A DNA stretch of 38,980 nt from an uncultured Lachnospiraceae bacterium (GTDB taxonomy: Bacteria > Bacillota > Clostridia > Lachnospirales > Lachnospiraceae), in NCBI GenBank assembly GCA_910577165.1, contig CAJTLX010000026.1:7298-46277 (forward strand), in the 5' to 3' direction. Below are positions 8,061 to 15,845 of the stretch, piece after piece. The number at the start of each line of letters is the position of its first letter. Positions within the stretch are counted from its first letter, which is position 1. A model generated the notes under the pieces. The model was not told the DNA's origin and did no database searches. It saw nothing but the letters and a program-made list of their open reading frames with translations. Position numbers and translations under genes: made by a program.

Positions 8061-10451
8061 CTACGGAAGCCGCTCCACAATCGCCGCGACACAGTCAGCC
8101 AGGATAATTTCCCCACTAAAATAATCCGCGCTCTCCTCCTGTAAAATCTGTAAAATCGCCGCGTCCATCATTTGATTTTTACTAACTTTTGCGATCATCT
8201 CCTCCTGTTTTTCTAAAAGCCATTCATTTTTTGATGTACTGCCATTTTTCCAGTGTTCAAACTCCAGTGCAAATGTTTTAGTATTCACTGAAAATCCAAG
8301 TACATCCGCATATTCTGACTGCACCTCACTAGAAAATACCGCCTGCACAAACTGATTTGCCAACTCGCCTTTCTGCGACCAGGCATTCACTCCGATCAGC
8401 CCTTCAGGAAAAAAGATTCCGTCCATCGACTGTAATTCTATTTCCTTTGCTGCCATCCCCTCCGCGTAATTTGCGCAAATGTCCAGATCACTCATCCCGC
8501 AAAGCGGCACAAACATTACCCTCGCATATGTCTTTGCAAAATCCGCTATATTGCCCGATGCCTTAAAAAAGCAATCGGCAGATTCCCCGCTAGAAACTTT
8601 CCCCTCATCCCCAAGCCATTTTGTAAACAGCAGAAAATTGGAAAGTTCGGTTTCATCCACACTCCCATCCGGCAAAATAAAATCTGGCATATAATGGTAA
8701 TACGTTAATTCCAACAAATCTTCTCTGGAATATTTTTCCAAATAAACTTTTCCTGAATCTCCCACCCCTGTATTATACTGCATTAGGCTGTGTAGGGACT
8801 CTGCCGCCCGTCCTCCCTCTCTATCAGCAAAAATAGCGGGAACAATATAATGCACAGGAAGCATAAAAATTTTTTCCTCCTGCATATATGCGGATAGAAT
8901 ATTTTGCTGTAGTTCCTTTAAGAGAGATCCCAACACTGGGGACAAGTCAGTCAAAAGTCCTCTTGACTGGTAGGTTTTAGCCGGAAGTCCATCTAAAATC
9001 AGAATATCCGGTCCAATTCCCGCAGTTATCTTTGCCGTCAGCGCATCGATCGAATCAAAAACGGATGCTCCTTCCTCCCCGGTCTCCAAATGAATCTCAA
9101 TCCCCGGATAGCGAGAGGAAACCTTCTCGATCATTTTCTCTACAAGCTCACTATTTTCCAAAGAGTATACGGTAAGGAAAGGCGGCGGCAATTCAGGATC
9201 TAACTCCTTATCTTCCTCCAATCCATTTGGGGTATCGTCTTCTTCATCCTCTGCGTTCGTCCCATCCTTTATGCCTAACTTATTTTCCCGCTGTGTTTGC
9301 ACTTCCTTCTCTGTTTTCGGATCACTGCCAAATACACAGACCGTTCCGGAAACAAAAAGCATGGCAAAAATAATCCAGAACACTGTCGGCTTTTTGTACC
9401 GCATTACATTTTTAATTCTGCCCTTTACCTCCCCCTCCCCAAATGCCAGATAGGTTCCGGAAATCAGATGCCTTCCCGTCGCAAGCCCCAGTAAGGATGC
9501 AGAATATTCAGCGCGGATATCCTCTTTCATCTGGCGCATAACTGCCTCATCGCACGCCATTTCCATATCTTTGCCAGAGAGATAAAACGCCAGCCAGACA
9601 AGGGGGTTAAACCAGTGAAGTACCAGCGCGGAAAAAGCCAGGAAACGAAAGATATAATCGCCCCTTTTTATATGGGTCTGCTCATGCAGCAGAATATATT
9701 CCTGTTCCTTCCCATAAAGTGCTGAGGGCAAATAAATCTTTGGGGCAAAGATGCCAATCACAAAAGGAGAGGCAATATAATCGGACTGATAAATATTTTT
9801 CCTTAACCATACTGCCCCGACAAGCTGCCGCCTTAACCGCAGCAGACTTACCAGGGCGTAAAGCAACATCCCTATCACTCCAACAATCCAGATCCAGGTC
9901 GCCACCATAAGCCAGGTTGGTATTTGATTTACATTATTTTCCAAATTCTCCGCCCTAAAATTTTCTCCTCCTCCGTCCAATACCCCCACTTCCATAAACA
10001 ATGTGGAAGGTGGAGGAAAGATATCCAGTCCATCCGCTCCTTTAGTACTCTCATCCCCCACCAAATGATGCTTTGTGTCAAACCTTCCATTCCAGGCAAG
10101 CCAAAGATCATAAGCACCCCCCACAGCAAAATCATTGAAGAATGCCGAAAATTCCTCCTCCCATGCCGCATCCAAGCTTTTTGACGGATACAAACATCCC
10201 TCCCCCAGTGCCTTAGAAACAAGAGAAAAATTTGTCTGCATCCGTCCGAACTCAAACAGACGCAGCACAGAAACTGCGGAAGGGATGGACACCGGACAAA
10301 GCAGCCGAAACAAAACCACACTCCACAAAAGATAACAAAACATTTTTGGACCCTTCTTTAAAAAACAGCGACCAATCAGCACAGCGATCACCGCAAGCCC
10401 TGCGGTTGCTCCCATCCCTGCAACAATCGGCAACAAGGTATAGACACCCAT
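8061..10451 (-). CDS. BlaR1-type M56 peptidase fused to an SBP sensor domain
   Basis: A predicted membrane sensor-protease of 796 residues. The ATG at 10451 is chosen because GGGGGTG precedes it and it lies 16 bases after the blaI-like stop. Transmembrane segments are near residues 5-29, 38-55, 178-203 and 357-375. The zinc protease motif HEQTH is at 256-260, with the downstream acidic ligand region (DMEMACDEA) typical of M56/BlaR1. In BlaR1 and MecR1 the extracellular C-terminus is a beta-lactam-acylated domain. Here residues ~425-796 are instead a solute-binding-protein-like domain (LTVYSLENSELV, ITAGIGPDILILDGLP), homologous to the C-terminal halves of the three neighbouring lipoproteins. 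By BlaR1 analogy, ligand sensing outside would activate the cytoplasmic protease and relieve repression by the BlaI-like protein. The ligand is unknown; no penicillin-binding SxxK/SxN/KTG set is evident. Confidence 0.85.
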   Translation of the reverse strand: MGVYTLLPIVAGMGATAGLAVIAVLIGRCFLKKGPKMFCYLLWSVVLFRLLCPVSIPSAVSVLRLFEFGRMQTNFSLVSKALGEGCLYPSKSLDAAWEEEFSAFFNDFAVGGAYDLWLAWNGRFDTKHHLVGDESTKGADGLDIFPPPSTLFMEVGVLDGGGENFRAENLENNVNQIPTWLMVATWIWIVGVIGMLLYALVSLLRLRRQLVGAVWLRKNIYQSDYIASPFVIGIFAPKIYLPSALYGKEQEYILLHEQTHIKRGDYIFRFLAFSALVLHWFNPLVWLAFYLSGKDMEMACDEAVMRQMKEDIRAEYSASLLGLATGRHLISGTYLAFGEGEVKGRIKNVMRYKKPTVFWIIFAMLFVSGTVCVFGSDPKTEKEVQTQRENKLGIKDGTNAEDEEDDTPNGLEEDKELDPELPPPFLTVYSLENSELVEKMIEKVSSRYPGIEIHLETGEEGASVFDSIDALTAKITAGIGPDILILDGLPAKTYQSRGLLTDLSPVLGSLLKELQQNILSAYMQEEKIFMLPVHYIVPAIFADREGGRAAESLHSLMQYNTGVGDSGKVYLEKYSREDLLELTYYHYMPDFILPDGSVDETELSNFLLFTKWLGDEGKVSSGESADCFFKASGNIADFAKTYARVMFVPLCGMSDLDICANYAEGMAAKEIELQSMDGIFFPEGLIGVNAWSQKGELANQFVQAVFSSEVQSEYADVLGFSVNTKTFALEFEHWKNGSTSKNEWLLEKQEEMIAKVSKNQMMDAAILQILQEESADYFSGEIILADCVAAIVERLP

Positions 10452-10467
10452 ATTGTCACCCCCGGTT

Positions 10468-10833
10468 TTACTCTTTTGCACGCCCCTCATTGATAATCTG
10501 AATCAGTTCCTGTACCTCTTTGTCCGAAAGTTTTTTGCGGCGCACAAAGGCAAGAAGAAATTGGGGAAGTGATCCCTGAAAGGTATCCTCAACAAATTTT
10601 TCGCTCTGCCTGGCAAAAAATTCCTCCCTGGAAACTAGGGAAATTACTTTTCCCCCCTCGTTTAAAAACAGTCCCCTCTCACAGAGACGGCGCAGAATGG
10701 TATAAGTTGTAGATTTTTTCCAATTCAGCTCCCCTTCACACAATCTCACCAGCTCCCCTGAAGATAGGGGTTCATTCCTCCAGATAATCTCCGCAAAACG
10801 CATCTCAATTTCCGCCAGCTTATATTCTGCCAT
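10468..10833 (-). CDS. BlaI/MecI-family transcriptional repressor
   Basis: A 121-residue protein with the N-terminal winged helix of the BlaI/MecI/CopY family (FAEIIWRNEPLSSGEL, then WKKSTTYTILRRLCERG at about residues 38-54) and a C-terminal dimerisation region with LPQFLLAF. Family members bind as dimers to TACA/TGTA dyads and are inactivated by proteolysis triggered by a BlaR1-type partner. That partner gene follows after 16 bases. Its promoter carries the palindrome found before the lipoprotein genes, implying autoregulation and a small local regulon. Whether it is cleaved in the family's usual way cannot be seen from sequence. Confidence 0.9.
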   Translation of the reverse strand: MAEYKLAEIEMRFAEIIWRNEPLSSGELVRLCEGELNWKKSTTYTILRRLCERGLFLNEGGKVISLVSREEFFARQSEKFVEDTFQGSLPQFLLAFVRRKKLSDKEVQELIQIINEGRAKE

Positions 10834-10874
10834 ATTATCCCTCCAAACCGATAAAGCTTTGCTTTCTTACCACA

Positions 10875-10903
10875 AGTTTACAATACGTAAACCGTTTTGT
10901 CAA
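10875..10903 (-). promoter_or_regulatory. blaI-like promoter with operator
   Basis: TTGACA (10898-10903), 17-base spacer, TAAACT (10875-10880), with the perfect palindrome GTTTAC-AATAC-GTAAAC (10876-10892) over spacer and -10. The architecture matches the promoters at 5050-5078, 7693-7721 and 7798-7826, but there is a single operator here. Autoregulation is inferred. Confidence 0.8.
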
Positions 10904-10967
10904 GCAACGGATATGTAATTGCGGGGCGCGTGTTGTGTCGGCAGCTAATTTCTCACCCCTGCGCATA

Positions 10968-11015
10968 AAAAAAGGACACTTGCACGGCATCAACCATACA
11001 GGTGTCTCTTTTTTG
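10968..11015 (-). terminator. Terminator downstream of ilvC
   Basis: On the minus strand GAGACACCTG and CAAGTGTCC form an imperfect stem, followed by TTTTTTT. On the plus strand the same stem is followed by cttttttg, so it may work in both directions. It separates ilvC from the blaI-like promoter. Confidence 0.75.
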
Positions 11016-11028
11016 CTGCCAGTTAAGC

Positions 11029-12048
11029 TTAGTTATTAATCAGCTTATCCTCCTCATTATTCCAGCTATACAGCTTGCGGATCTCCTCGCCGACTTTCTC
11101 TGATGGATGCTCCGACGCAAGCTTTCTCATTGCGCGGAAATGAGCTTGTCCGCCCGCATCCGACATATCAAGCAGGAATTCCTTCGCAAACGAACCATCC
11201 TGAATATTTTTTAAAATCTGTTTCATCGTCTTCTTTGTCTCTTCTGTGATCAGCTTCGGACCGGTGATATAATCGCCGTACTCCGCTGTGTTAGAGATCG
11301 AGTAGCGCATACCTGCAAAACCGCTCTGATAGATAAGATCAACAATCAACTTCATTTCATGGATACACTCAAAATATGCGTTTCTCTCGTCATAGCCCGC
11401 CTCGACAAGCGTCTCAAAGCCTGCCTGCATCAATGCACACACGCCGCCGCAAAGCACTGCCTGCTCACCGAAAAGGTCAGTCTCGGTCTCGGTGCGGAAT
11501 GTGGTTTCTAACACACCCGCTCTCGCGCCGCCAATACCAAGTGCATATGCAAGTGCTAACTCCTGCGCCTTGCCCGTCGCATCCTGCTCTACTGCCACAA
11601 GACATGGAACACCCTTTCCTGCCTGATACTCGCTCCTTACAGTATGTCCCGGTCCCTTCGGCGCGATCATTGTGACATCGACATCCTTTGGCGGCACAAT
11701 CTGACCGAAGTGAATTGCAAAGCCATGTGCGAACATCAGCATATTGCCAGCCTCAAGATTCGGCGCGATCGACTCCCTGTACATTTTCGCCTGTTTCTCA
11801 TCATTGATCAGAATCATAATAATATCGGCTTTCTTTGCTGCCTCAGCGGCGGTATAAACTTCAAAACCCGCCTTCTCCGCCTTCGCCCAGGACTTGCTGC
11901 CCTCGTAAAGCCCGATAATTACATGTACGCCGGAATCCTTTAAGTTCAGCGCGTGGGCATGTCCCTGGCTGCCGTATCCAATGATCGCCACGGTCTTTCC
12001 ATCCAAAAGGGAAAGATTGCAATCCTGCTGATAAAAAATCTTTGCCAT
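11029..12048 (-). CDS. ilvC: Ketol-acid reductoisomerase
   Basis: Converts acetolactate or acetohydroxybutyrate to the dihydroxy acid using NAD(P)H and Mg2+, in valine, leucine and isoleucine synthesis. The 339-residue length is that of class I enzymes. The N-terminal Rossmann motif GYGSQGHAHALNL and the C-terminal all-helical knot with the metal-binding region (EQAVLCGG, YECIHEMKLIVDLIY-like, around residues 190-240) are visible. AGGAGGACA precedes the ATG. It lies 114 bases downstream of ilvN on the same strand and is probably co-transcribed; a terminator follows at 10968-11015. Confidence 0.97.
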   Translation of the reverse strand: MAKIFYQQDCNLSLLDGKTVAIIGYGSQGHAHALNLKDSGVHVIIGLYEGSKSWAKAEKAGFEVYTAAEAAKKADIIMILINDEKQAKMYRESIAPNLEAGNMLMFAHGFAIHFGQIVPPKDVDVTMIAPKGPGHTVRSEYQAGKGVPCLVAVEQDATGKAQELALAYALGIGGARAGVLETTFRTETETDLFGEQAVLCGGVCALMQAGFETLVEAGYDERNAYFECIHEMKLIVDLIYQSGFAGMRYSISNTAEYGDYITGPKLITEETKKTMKQILKNIQDGSFAKEFLLDMSDAGGQAHFRAMRKLASEHPSEKVGEEIRKLYSWNNEEDKLINN

Positions 12049-12162
12049 TTTTTTGTCCTCCTGATAATCTTATATCAATTTTATAATCAACCCGTTTCAC
12101 AAAAGCACCATTGTAGTTCTTTTATGCAAAGAGATGGTTATGCGTAATTTAAACTGCCCTTC

Positions 12163-12669
12163 TCAGTCCTCGATATAGTCTGCAATATCCCCGGAACCCC
12201 TGGTAAGACCGGTTAATCCCGTGCGGACGATGGAGAGAATTTCAAAGCCATCCAAAAGTTTAATAAATGCATCGATCTTTGCCTGGTTTCCGGTCAGTTC
12301 AATCATCAGTGATTCTTTTGCTACATCGACAATCTTTGCGCGGAAGATATCTGCGATCGAAATTACCTGCTGACGCTGTTCCGGCGCAGCTTTTACCTTA
12401 ACTAAAACCAGCTCACGGCAGACGGACTCCCCGGAGAGAAGGTGCGTGATCTCCACAACGTCCTCCAGTTTTTCCACCTGCTTATAAATCTGTTCGAGAA
12501 TCTGTTCCTCCCCCCGGACGACCACCGTCATACGGGAAAACTTTGGGTTCTCCGTCTCGCCCACGGTAAGGCTTGTAATATTGTAACCGCGGCGCGAAAA
12601 CAGACCGGATACCCGGCTTAGAACACCTGCGGTATTGTCAACCAAAATCGATAAAACCATCTTTCTCAT
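12163..12669 (-). CDS. ilvN: Acetolactate synthase small (regulatory) subunit
   Basis: Regulatory subunit of acetohydroxyacid synthase, which confers feedback inhibition by valine and activates the catalytic subunit. The start at 12669 (MRKMVLSILVDN) is chosen because AGAAAGGAGC stands before it and the family starts with this ACT domain; an upstream in-frame extension would overlap the promoter. The ACT domain spans about residues 3-75 (GVLSRVSGLFSRRGYNITSL), followed by the ALS small-subunit C-terminal domain to 168. The catalytic ilvB gene is not in the window, so it must lie elsewhere. Confidence 0.95.
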   Translation of the reverse strand: MRKMVLSILVDNTAGVLSRVSGLFSRRGYNITSLTVGETENPKFSRMTVVVRGEEQILEQIYKQVEKLEDVVEITHLLSGESVCRELVLVKVKAAPEQRQQVISIADIFRAKIVDVAKESLMIELTGNQAKIDAFIKLLDGFEILSIVRTGLTGLTRGSGDIADYIED

Positions 12670-12727
12670 CGTGATAGCTCCTTTCTGTAATCGGACTGCA
12701 CACTTTAGCGAAGCAGTGCCTTTAAGT

Positions 12728-12756
12728 ATTCTATCAACTAAAACGGTATTTGTCAA
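12728..12756 (-). promoter_or_regulatory. ilvN-ilvC promoter
   Basis: TTGACA (12751-12756), 17-base spacer, TAGAAT (12728-12733) on the minus strand, about 60 bases before the ilvN ATG. The leader is too short for a T-box; it holds only a small hairpin (cact/agtg around 12700-12720). Confidence 0.8.
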
Positions 12757-12757
12757 G

Positions 12758-12788
12758 AAAAAAGGACGGCAGTTTTTTCCTGCCGCCC
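12758..12788 (-). terminator. Terminator of the PadR-PspC operon
   Basis: On the minus strand GGGCGGCAG (12788-12780) pairs with CTGCCGTCC (12772-12764), a nine-pair stem with a seven-base loop, followed by TTTTTT. It ends transcription coming from pspC just before the ilvN promoter. Confidence 0.85.
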
Positions 12789-12919
12789 CATGCCCGATAT
12801 CACAGGCATATTTTTAAGCTTTCTCAACCCTGTTTTTTCCATTTTTCCGGTCACGTTGCGACCGCTTTTCGGGAGCAGCTAATCCGCCCATGTTTGTGCT
12901 GCGAGCGCAAACTGGTGAT

Positions 12920-12970
12920 ATGAAAGGGGGCACGCTCAACATCCTTTTATTTTCCTCATGCCCCTTTCAT
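12920..12970. repeat. Inverted repeat after the pspC-like gene
   Basis: atgaaagggggca (12920-12932) and tgcccctttcat (12959-12970) are reverse complements apart from one bulged G, with a 26-base loop. It begins four bases past the pspC-like stop codon. There is no U-run; a role in mRNA 3'-end stability is possible. Confidence 0.55.
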
Positions 12971-12973
12971 ACT

Positions 12974-13150
12974 TTAGTCCGGCATAATGATCGCGCAGGC
13001 AAGATATGCCACAATGCCCGCCCCGGTGCAGGCAAAGATCGCCCAGATAATACGGATCAGTGTTGGGTCAATATTAAAATATTCCCCCAGACCGCCACAC
13101 ACACCGCAGATTTTTCGATTTGTTGCCGATTTGTAAAGTCTCTTTTCCAT
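12974..13150 (-). CDS. Small PspC-domain membrane protein
   Basis: A 58-residue protein beginning MEKRLYKSATNRKICGVCGG, the standard PspC signature, followed by LGEYFNIDPTLIRIIWAIF and a single hydrophobic segment (about residues 32-56). AAGGAGGGT precedes the ATG. PspC-domain proteins sit in the inner membrane and take part in envelope-stress responses in some bacteria. It is the last gene of the PadR/DUF1700/DUF4097-like series, 76 bases after its neighbour. Confidence 0.92.
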   Translation of the reverse strand: MEKRLYKSATNRKICGVCGGLGEYFNIDPTLIRIIWAIFACTGAGIVAYLACAIIMPD

Positions 13151-13226
13151 AAAGAATACCCTCCTTGAAAATAAAATTGATTTGTCTATGGCTTATTTCC
13201 GCCCATCCCTTTGCGGGCAGACGAAA

Positions 13227-14363
13227 TTATTCCAAAAAATAATCCGATATTGCTTCTTCTACATCTTCCGGAAAAATATCCTCAAGCGAAAATTCATATT
13301 CCGCCCCCATAATCTCATCGATAAGTCCCGTTGTAGCCTCCGGCGGGATTGCGATCTCATCCGTTCCTGGCAATAAAGAATCAAGCTCCGGAATTTTCAT
13401 ATCCTGCAATAAAGAATCGAGTTCCGGAATTTTCATATCCTGCAATAAAGAATCGAGTTCAGACTCTGTGGTAGCGGTAGCAGTTCCCCTATCCGTCGGA
13501 ACTTCTTTTTTTGCAAACCGAACGCTTACCTGACCGATATCGCATTCTATCTTTAGATTTCCCTCCCTGTTTTTCCCTTTCCATTTCTCGTAAAGATGAA
13601 ATCCTTCCTGACAATTTGCCTCCCAGATGCGTTCCTCAGAGATCGGTATTGGATTAAAATAATCTAGCTGCCCGATATTACAGGAAATTATTCCGTCATA
13701 ATCTTCTTTTAAGTGGTAAAGACTAATCTCCTGTATCCCGATATGGCTCCTTGTTTCAATATCCTGAAAAAGCCCGTCCACAACACAGTCCCCAAGTTTG
13801 CACTCTGCTTTAAGTTTCTCCGCGCTGCACTCCCGCACAACAAGTTCCCCCGCATCAACAAAGAATTCCATCCTCCGCGCCTCTATCCCATCCGCTCTGA
13901 CAAAACCAGTACCCATGGAAATTTTAAGCGTTCCATTATAATTTTTTGGAAGCAAAACTTCATATCTCGGTGCCGAAAACTCATCACTTTTTTTTGCCCA
14001 GCCCATAATTGTAATATAGGGAAGGAGAGAAAATTGAATCGGGCTGTCTTTATCTTCCTCCATACAGATCTCTAATTCACTGCCTTCCTGTTCAATTTCT
14101 ACAGTATCTTCCTTGATATTTAACGCCCTGAAATGTACCTTGTTATCCTCCGAGATACCCAACTCAATATAGCCAAATAAAATATCAAGATCTAAATGTT
14201 CTACCCCATCAAAGCTTTTCTCCATCTGATCAAAGCCCTGCTGGGAACCCATGACCTCCTCCCAGTCCCTGCGCGCACTGCCGAATCCAATTGCAATCAG
14301 CATAATTCCGAATCCTAACATAATGGCAGCAATCCCTGAAAATACTTTACTAAAACGTTTCAT
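13227..14363 (-). CDS. DUF4097-like beta-repeat membrane-anchored protein
   Basis: A 378-residue protein with one N-terminal membrane segment (residues ~7-30), then a region rich in short beta strands that resembles DUF4097/putative adhesin proteins (for example VRADGIEARRMEFFVDAGELVV, and IKAECDIGQVSVRF-like strands). The C-terminal ~80 residues contain a 12-residue tandem repeat (LDSLLQDMKIPE) encoded by 36-bp DNA repeats. Such proteins are commonly paired with PadR and DUF1700 genes, as here (21 bases after the DUF1700 gene). Molecular function is unknown. Confidence 0.75.
   Translation of the reverse strand: MKRFSKVFSGIAAIMLGFGIMLIAIGFGSARRDWEEVMGSQQGFDQMEKSFDGVEHLDLDILFGYIELGISEDNKVHFRALNIKEDTVEIEQEGSELEICMEEDKDSPIQFSLLPYITIMGWAKKSDEFSAPRYEVLLPKNYNGTLKISMGTGFVRADGIEARRMEFFVDAGELVVRECSAEKLKAECKLGDCVVDGLFQDIETRSHIGIQEISLYHLKEDYDGIISCNIGQLDYFNPIPISEERIWEANCQEGFHLYEKWKGKNREGNLKIECDIGQVSVRFAKKEVPTDRGTATATTESELDSLLQDMKIPELDSLLQDMKIPELDSLLPGTDEIAIPPEATTGLIDEIMGAEYEFSLEDIFPEDVEEAISDYFLE
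13366..13463. repeat. 36-bp in-frame tandem repeat
   Basis: A 36-base unit (for example starting at 13404 and again at 13440) is present about two and a half times inside the DUF4097-like gene, encoding ELDSLLQDMKIP. The number of copies is a multiple of codons, so it can vary without breaking the frame. Confidence 0.85.
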
Positions 14364-14384
14364 CTTATTTTTCCTCCCCTTTCT

Positions 14385-15257
14385 CTAGGCAAAACGCCCG
14401 CGAAGCGACAGAACAATATTTCTGATTCCGCGAAAGAGTGCAGGGATTGCCCGGAATGCGCAGTTTACAGCAAATACAATAAAAAGTATCCCCAGCGCGG
14501 CAAGGATCAATCCGCCGCCTGAGAGCAGACAAACCAAGCCGCCCCCAACGGACATAAAGGTAAAGGCATTGCCCAGCAAAGCGACACCGCCGGCAATTAA
14601 TGCCATACCGCCAATCCCAAACCCTACGAAAAATCCACCCATCATAAAGATGATAGCGAGCAAAATCGGACAGACAATCGGCAGTCCAACAAGGAGTGCC
14701 AGCAAAAAGATTACCGGAGAAAAATAAGTTTTCGTCCGCGTGGTTGCACCATGTGAATATTCTTCGTCCCGGTAACTGTTCTCCCGAAAACGTCCTGTAC
14801 GCTTTGCATAGCGATCCTCTGGTGGATAATCCTGTGCATAGGCTTCATTCATCCGCATTCTTCCGTCCCGAAAGCGGGCATCTTCCTGATCCGCATTTCC
14901 CTGCACCCACGGATTTTCCCCGCTCCTCACTTGCGTTATCGGTTCGCCCTCCTCCATCTCTGTCTTTAGTATTGTTTCACTCTCTTCTTCCCCCGTATCC
15001 TCCGGTATCCTTTCAAATTTCTCCGGATCATCCTTTAATGTTTCCTCCTCGCAGTTCTTTTCCCTGCCAATATAGCCCGCACGAATTTTTTCCGCCACAT
15101 CCTCCGGGCTAACTAATTCTTTCAGTACACGTGCTTCCTCAAGCGAACCTGCATCCTCAAAATAATCCTCATAATACCGGACGGCCTCTTCCCGCTCTTC
15201 CTGCGGCAGATCGCTCAGCAATTCTTTTAATTTTGTCAAAAACTCATTTTTCATCAT
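14385..15257 (-). CDS. DUF1700 family membrane protein
   Basis: A 290-residue protein. The start is placed at MMKNEFLTKLKELL (15257, or 15254 one codon later) because the family begins this way and AAAGGTGG precedes it; the upstream in-frame extension is shadow coding inside the PadR gene. Residues 1-70 form the helical DUF1700 domain (LPQEEREEAVRYYEDYFEDAG). A charged, disordered stretch follows, then four hydrophobic segments in the last ~110 residues rich in Gly/Ala/Leu. It overlaps the PadR stop by about 11-14 bases, indicating translational coupling. The function is unknown; it is usually a PadR-linked membrane factor. Confidence 0.85.
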   Translation of the reverse strand: MMKNEFLTKLKELLSDLPQEEREEAVRYYEDYFEDAGSLEEARVLKELVSPEDVAEKIRAGYIGREKNCEEETLKDDPEKFERIPEDTGEEESETILKTEMEEGEPITQVRSGENPWVQGNADQEDARFRDGRMRMNEAYAQDYPPEDRYAKRTGRFRENSYRDEEYSHGATTRTKTYFSPVIFLLALLVGLPIVCPILLAIIFMMGGFFVGFGIGGMALIAGGVALLGNAFTFMSVGGGLVCLLSGGGLILAALGILFIVFAVNCAFRAIPALFRGIRNIVLSLRGRFA

Positions 15258-15660
15258 CTTCGTCCACCTTTCCCTCCTCCAATTTTTCCGGGTATCTGCC
15301 ATCTGACCACTCCGGTTCTCTGTCTTTCTGATGCGTATCTTCCTGTCCGCTGCGGGTAAAGATCTCTGTAATTTTCGTCGCGTAGCATTCCCATTCCTCC
15401 TTGCATAGGGAAAGCCTCTCCCAGCCGGATAAGGTAATCCGGTAATATCTGCGGTTGCGCCCCGCATATTCCATATCATATGCCTCAAGGCTGCCGTCCT
15501 TTTGCAGTCGGCGCAGCACCGGATAGAGCGTCGATTCTGACACATCCAGCACCTGTCTTACTTCCTGCGTAATCTTATAGCCGTAAGTCCCTTCTTTCTC
15601 CTGCGAAACCACTGCCAGAACAATGGCATCCAGCAACGTCGATCCCGTATTAAATACCAT
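15244..15660 (-). CDS. PadR-family transcriptional regulator
   Basis: A winged-helix regulator of 138 residues. The start at 15660 (MVFNTGSTLLDAIVLAVV) is preferred to one four codons upstream because GGAGGGGG stands five bases before it. The core GTYGYKITQEV...VSESTLYPVLRRLQKDG and the wing RNRRYYRITLSG are diagnostic of PadR. It heads the operon and probably represses it; a 13-base palindrome overlaps its promoter. Confidence 0.92.
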   Translation of the reverse strand: MVFNTGSTLLDAIVLAVVSQEKEGTYGYKITQEVRQVLDVSESTLYPVLRRLQKDGSLEAYDMEYAGRNRRYYRITLSGWERLSLCKEEWECYATKITEIFTRSGQEDTHQKDREPEWSDGRYPEKLEEGKVDEDDEK

Positions 15661-15705
15661 TGCCCCCTCCATCTTCCATAATAATGATTTTTTGTTTGTG
15701 CTTAT

Positions 15706-15735
15706 ACTATACGCTGTATAATATTACATTGTCAA
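15706..15735 (-). promoter_or_regulatory. padR operon promoter with palindrome
   Basis: TTGACA (15730-15735), 18-base spacer, TATAGT (15706-15711) on the minus strand. The perfect dyad tatac-gct-gtata (15708-15720) overlaps the -10 box and is a candidate PadR autoregulatory site. Confidence 0.65.
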
Positions 15736-15783
15736 TAGCTTTAATCGTTTTCTAATCTATCTAATCAAAACACAAGGATACAG

Positions 15784-15812
15784 TTGACATCCCGCCATTT
15801 CTTCCCTATAAT
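15784..15812 (+). promoter_or_regulatory. Consensus promoter of the cyclophilin operon
   Basis: Exact TTGACA (15784-15789) and TATAAT (15807-15812) with a 17-base spacer, 34 bases before the start codon. It is divergent from the padR promoter. Confidence 0.9.
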
Positions 15813-15845
15813 AAAAAGAAAATAAAAATAAGGAGATTTTTCAGT

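Noticed and set aside
11376..11943. Long open frames on the plus strand across ilvC
   Set aside because: They lie wholly opposite a clear ilvC, have no ribosome sites and give low-complexity translations; they are shadows.
12670..12756. T-box or peptide attenuator ahead of ilvN
   Set aside because: The leader is only about 60 bases and shows no T-box sequence or Val/Leu/Ile-rich leader peptide.
12890..13168. Plus-strand open frame of 92 codons
   Set aside because: It covers the PspC-domain gene on the other strand, which has a family signature and a ribosome site.
15258..15545. N-terminal extension of the DUF1700 protein
   Set aside because: It lies inside the PadR coding region in another frame and does not match the family, which starts at MKNEFL.
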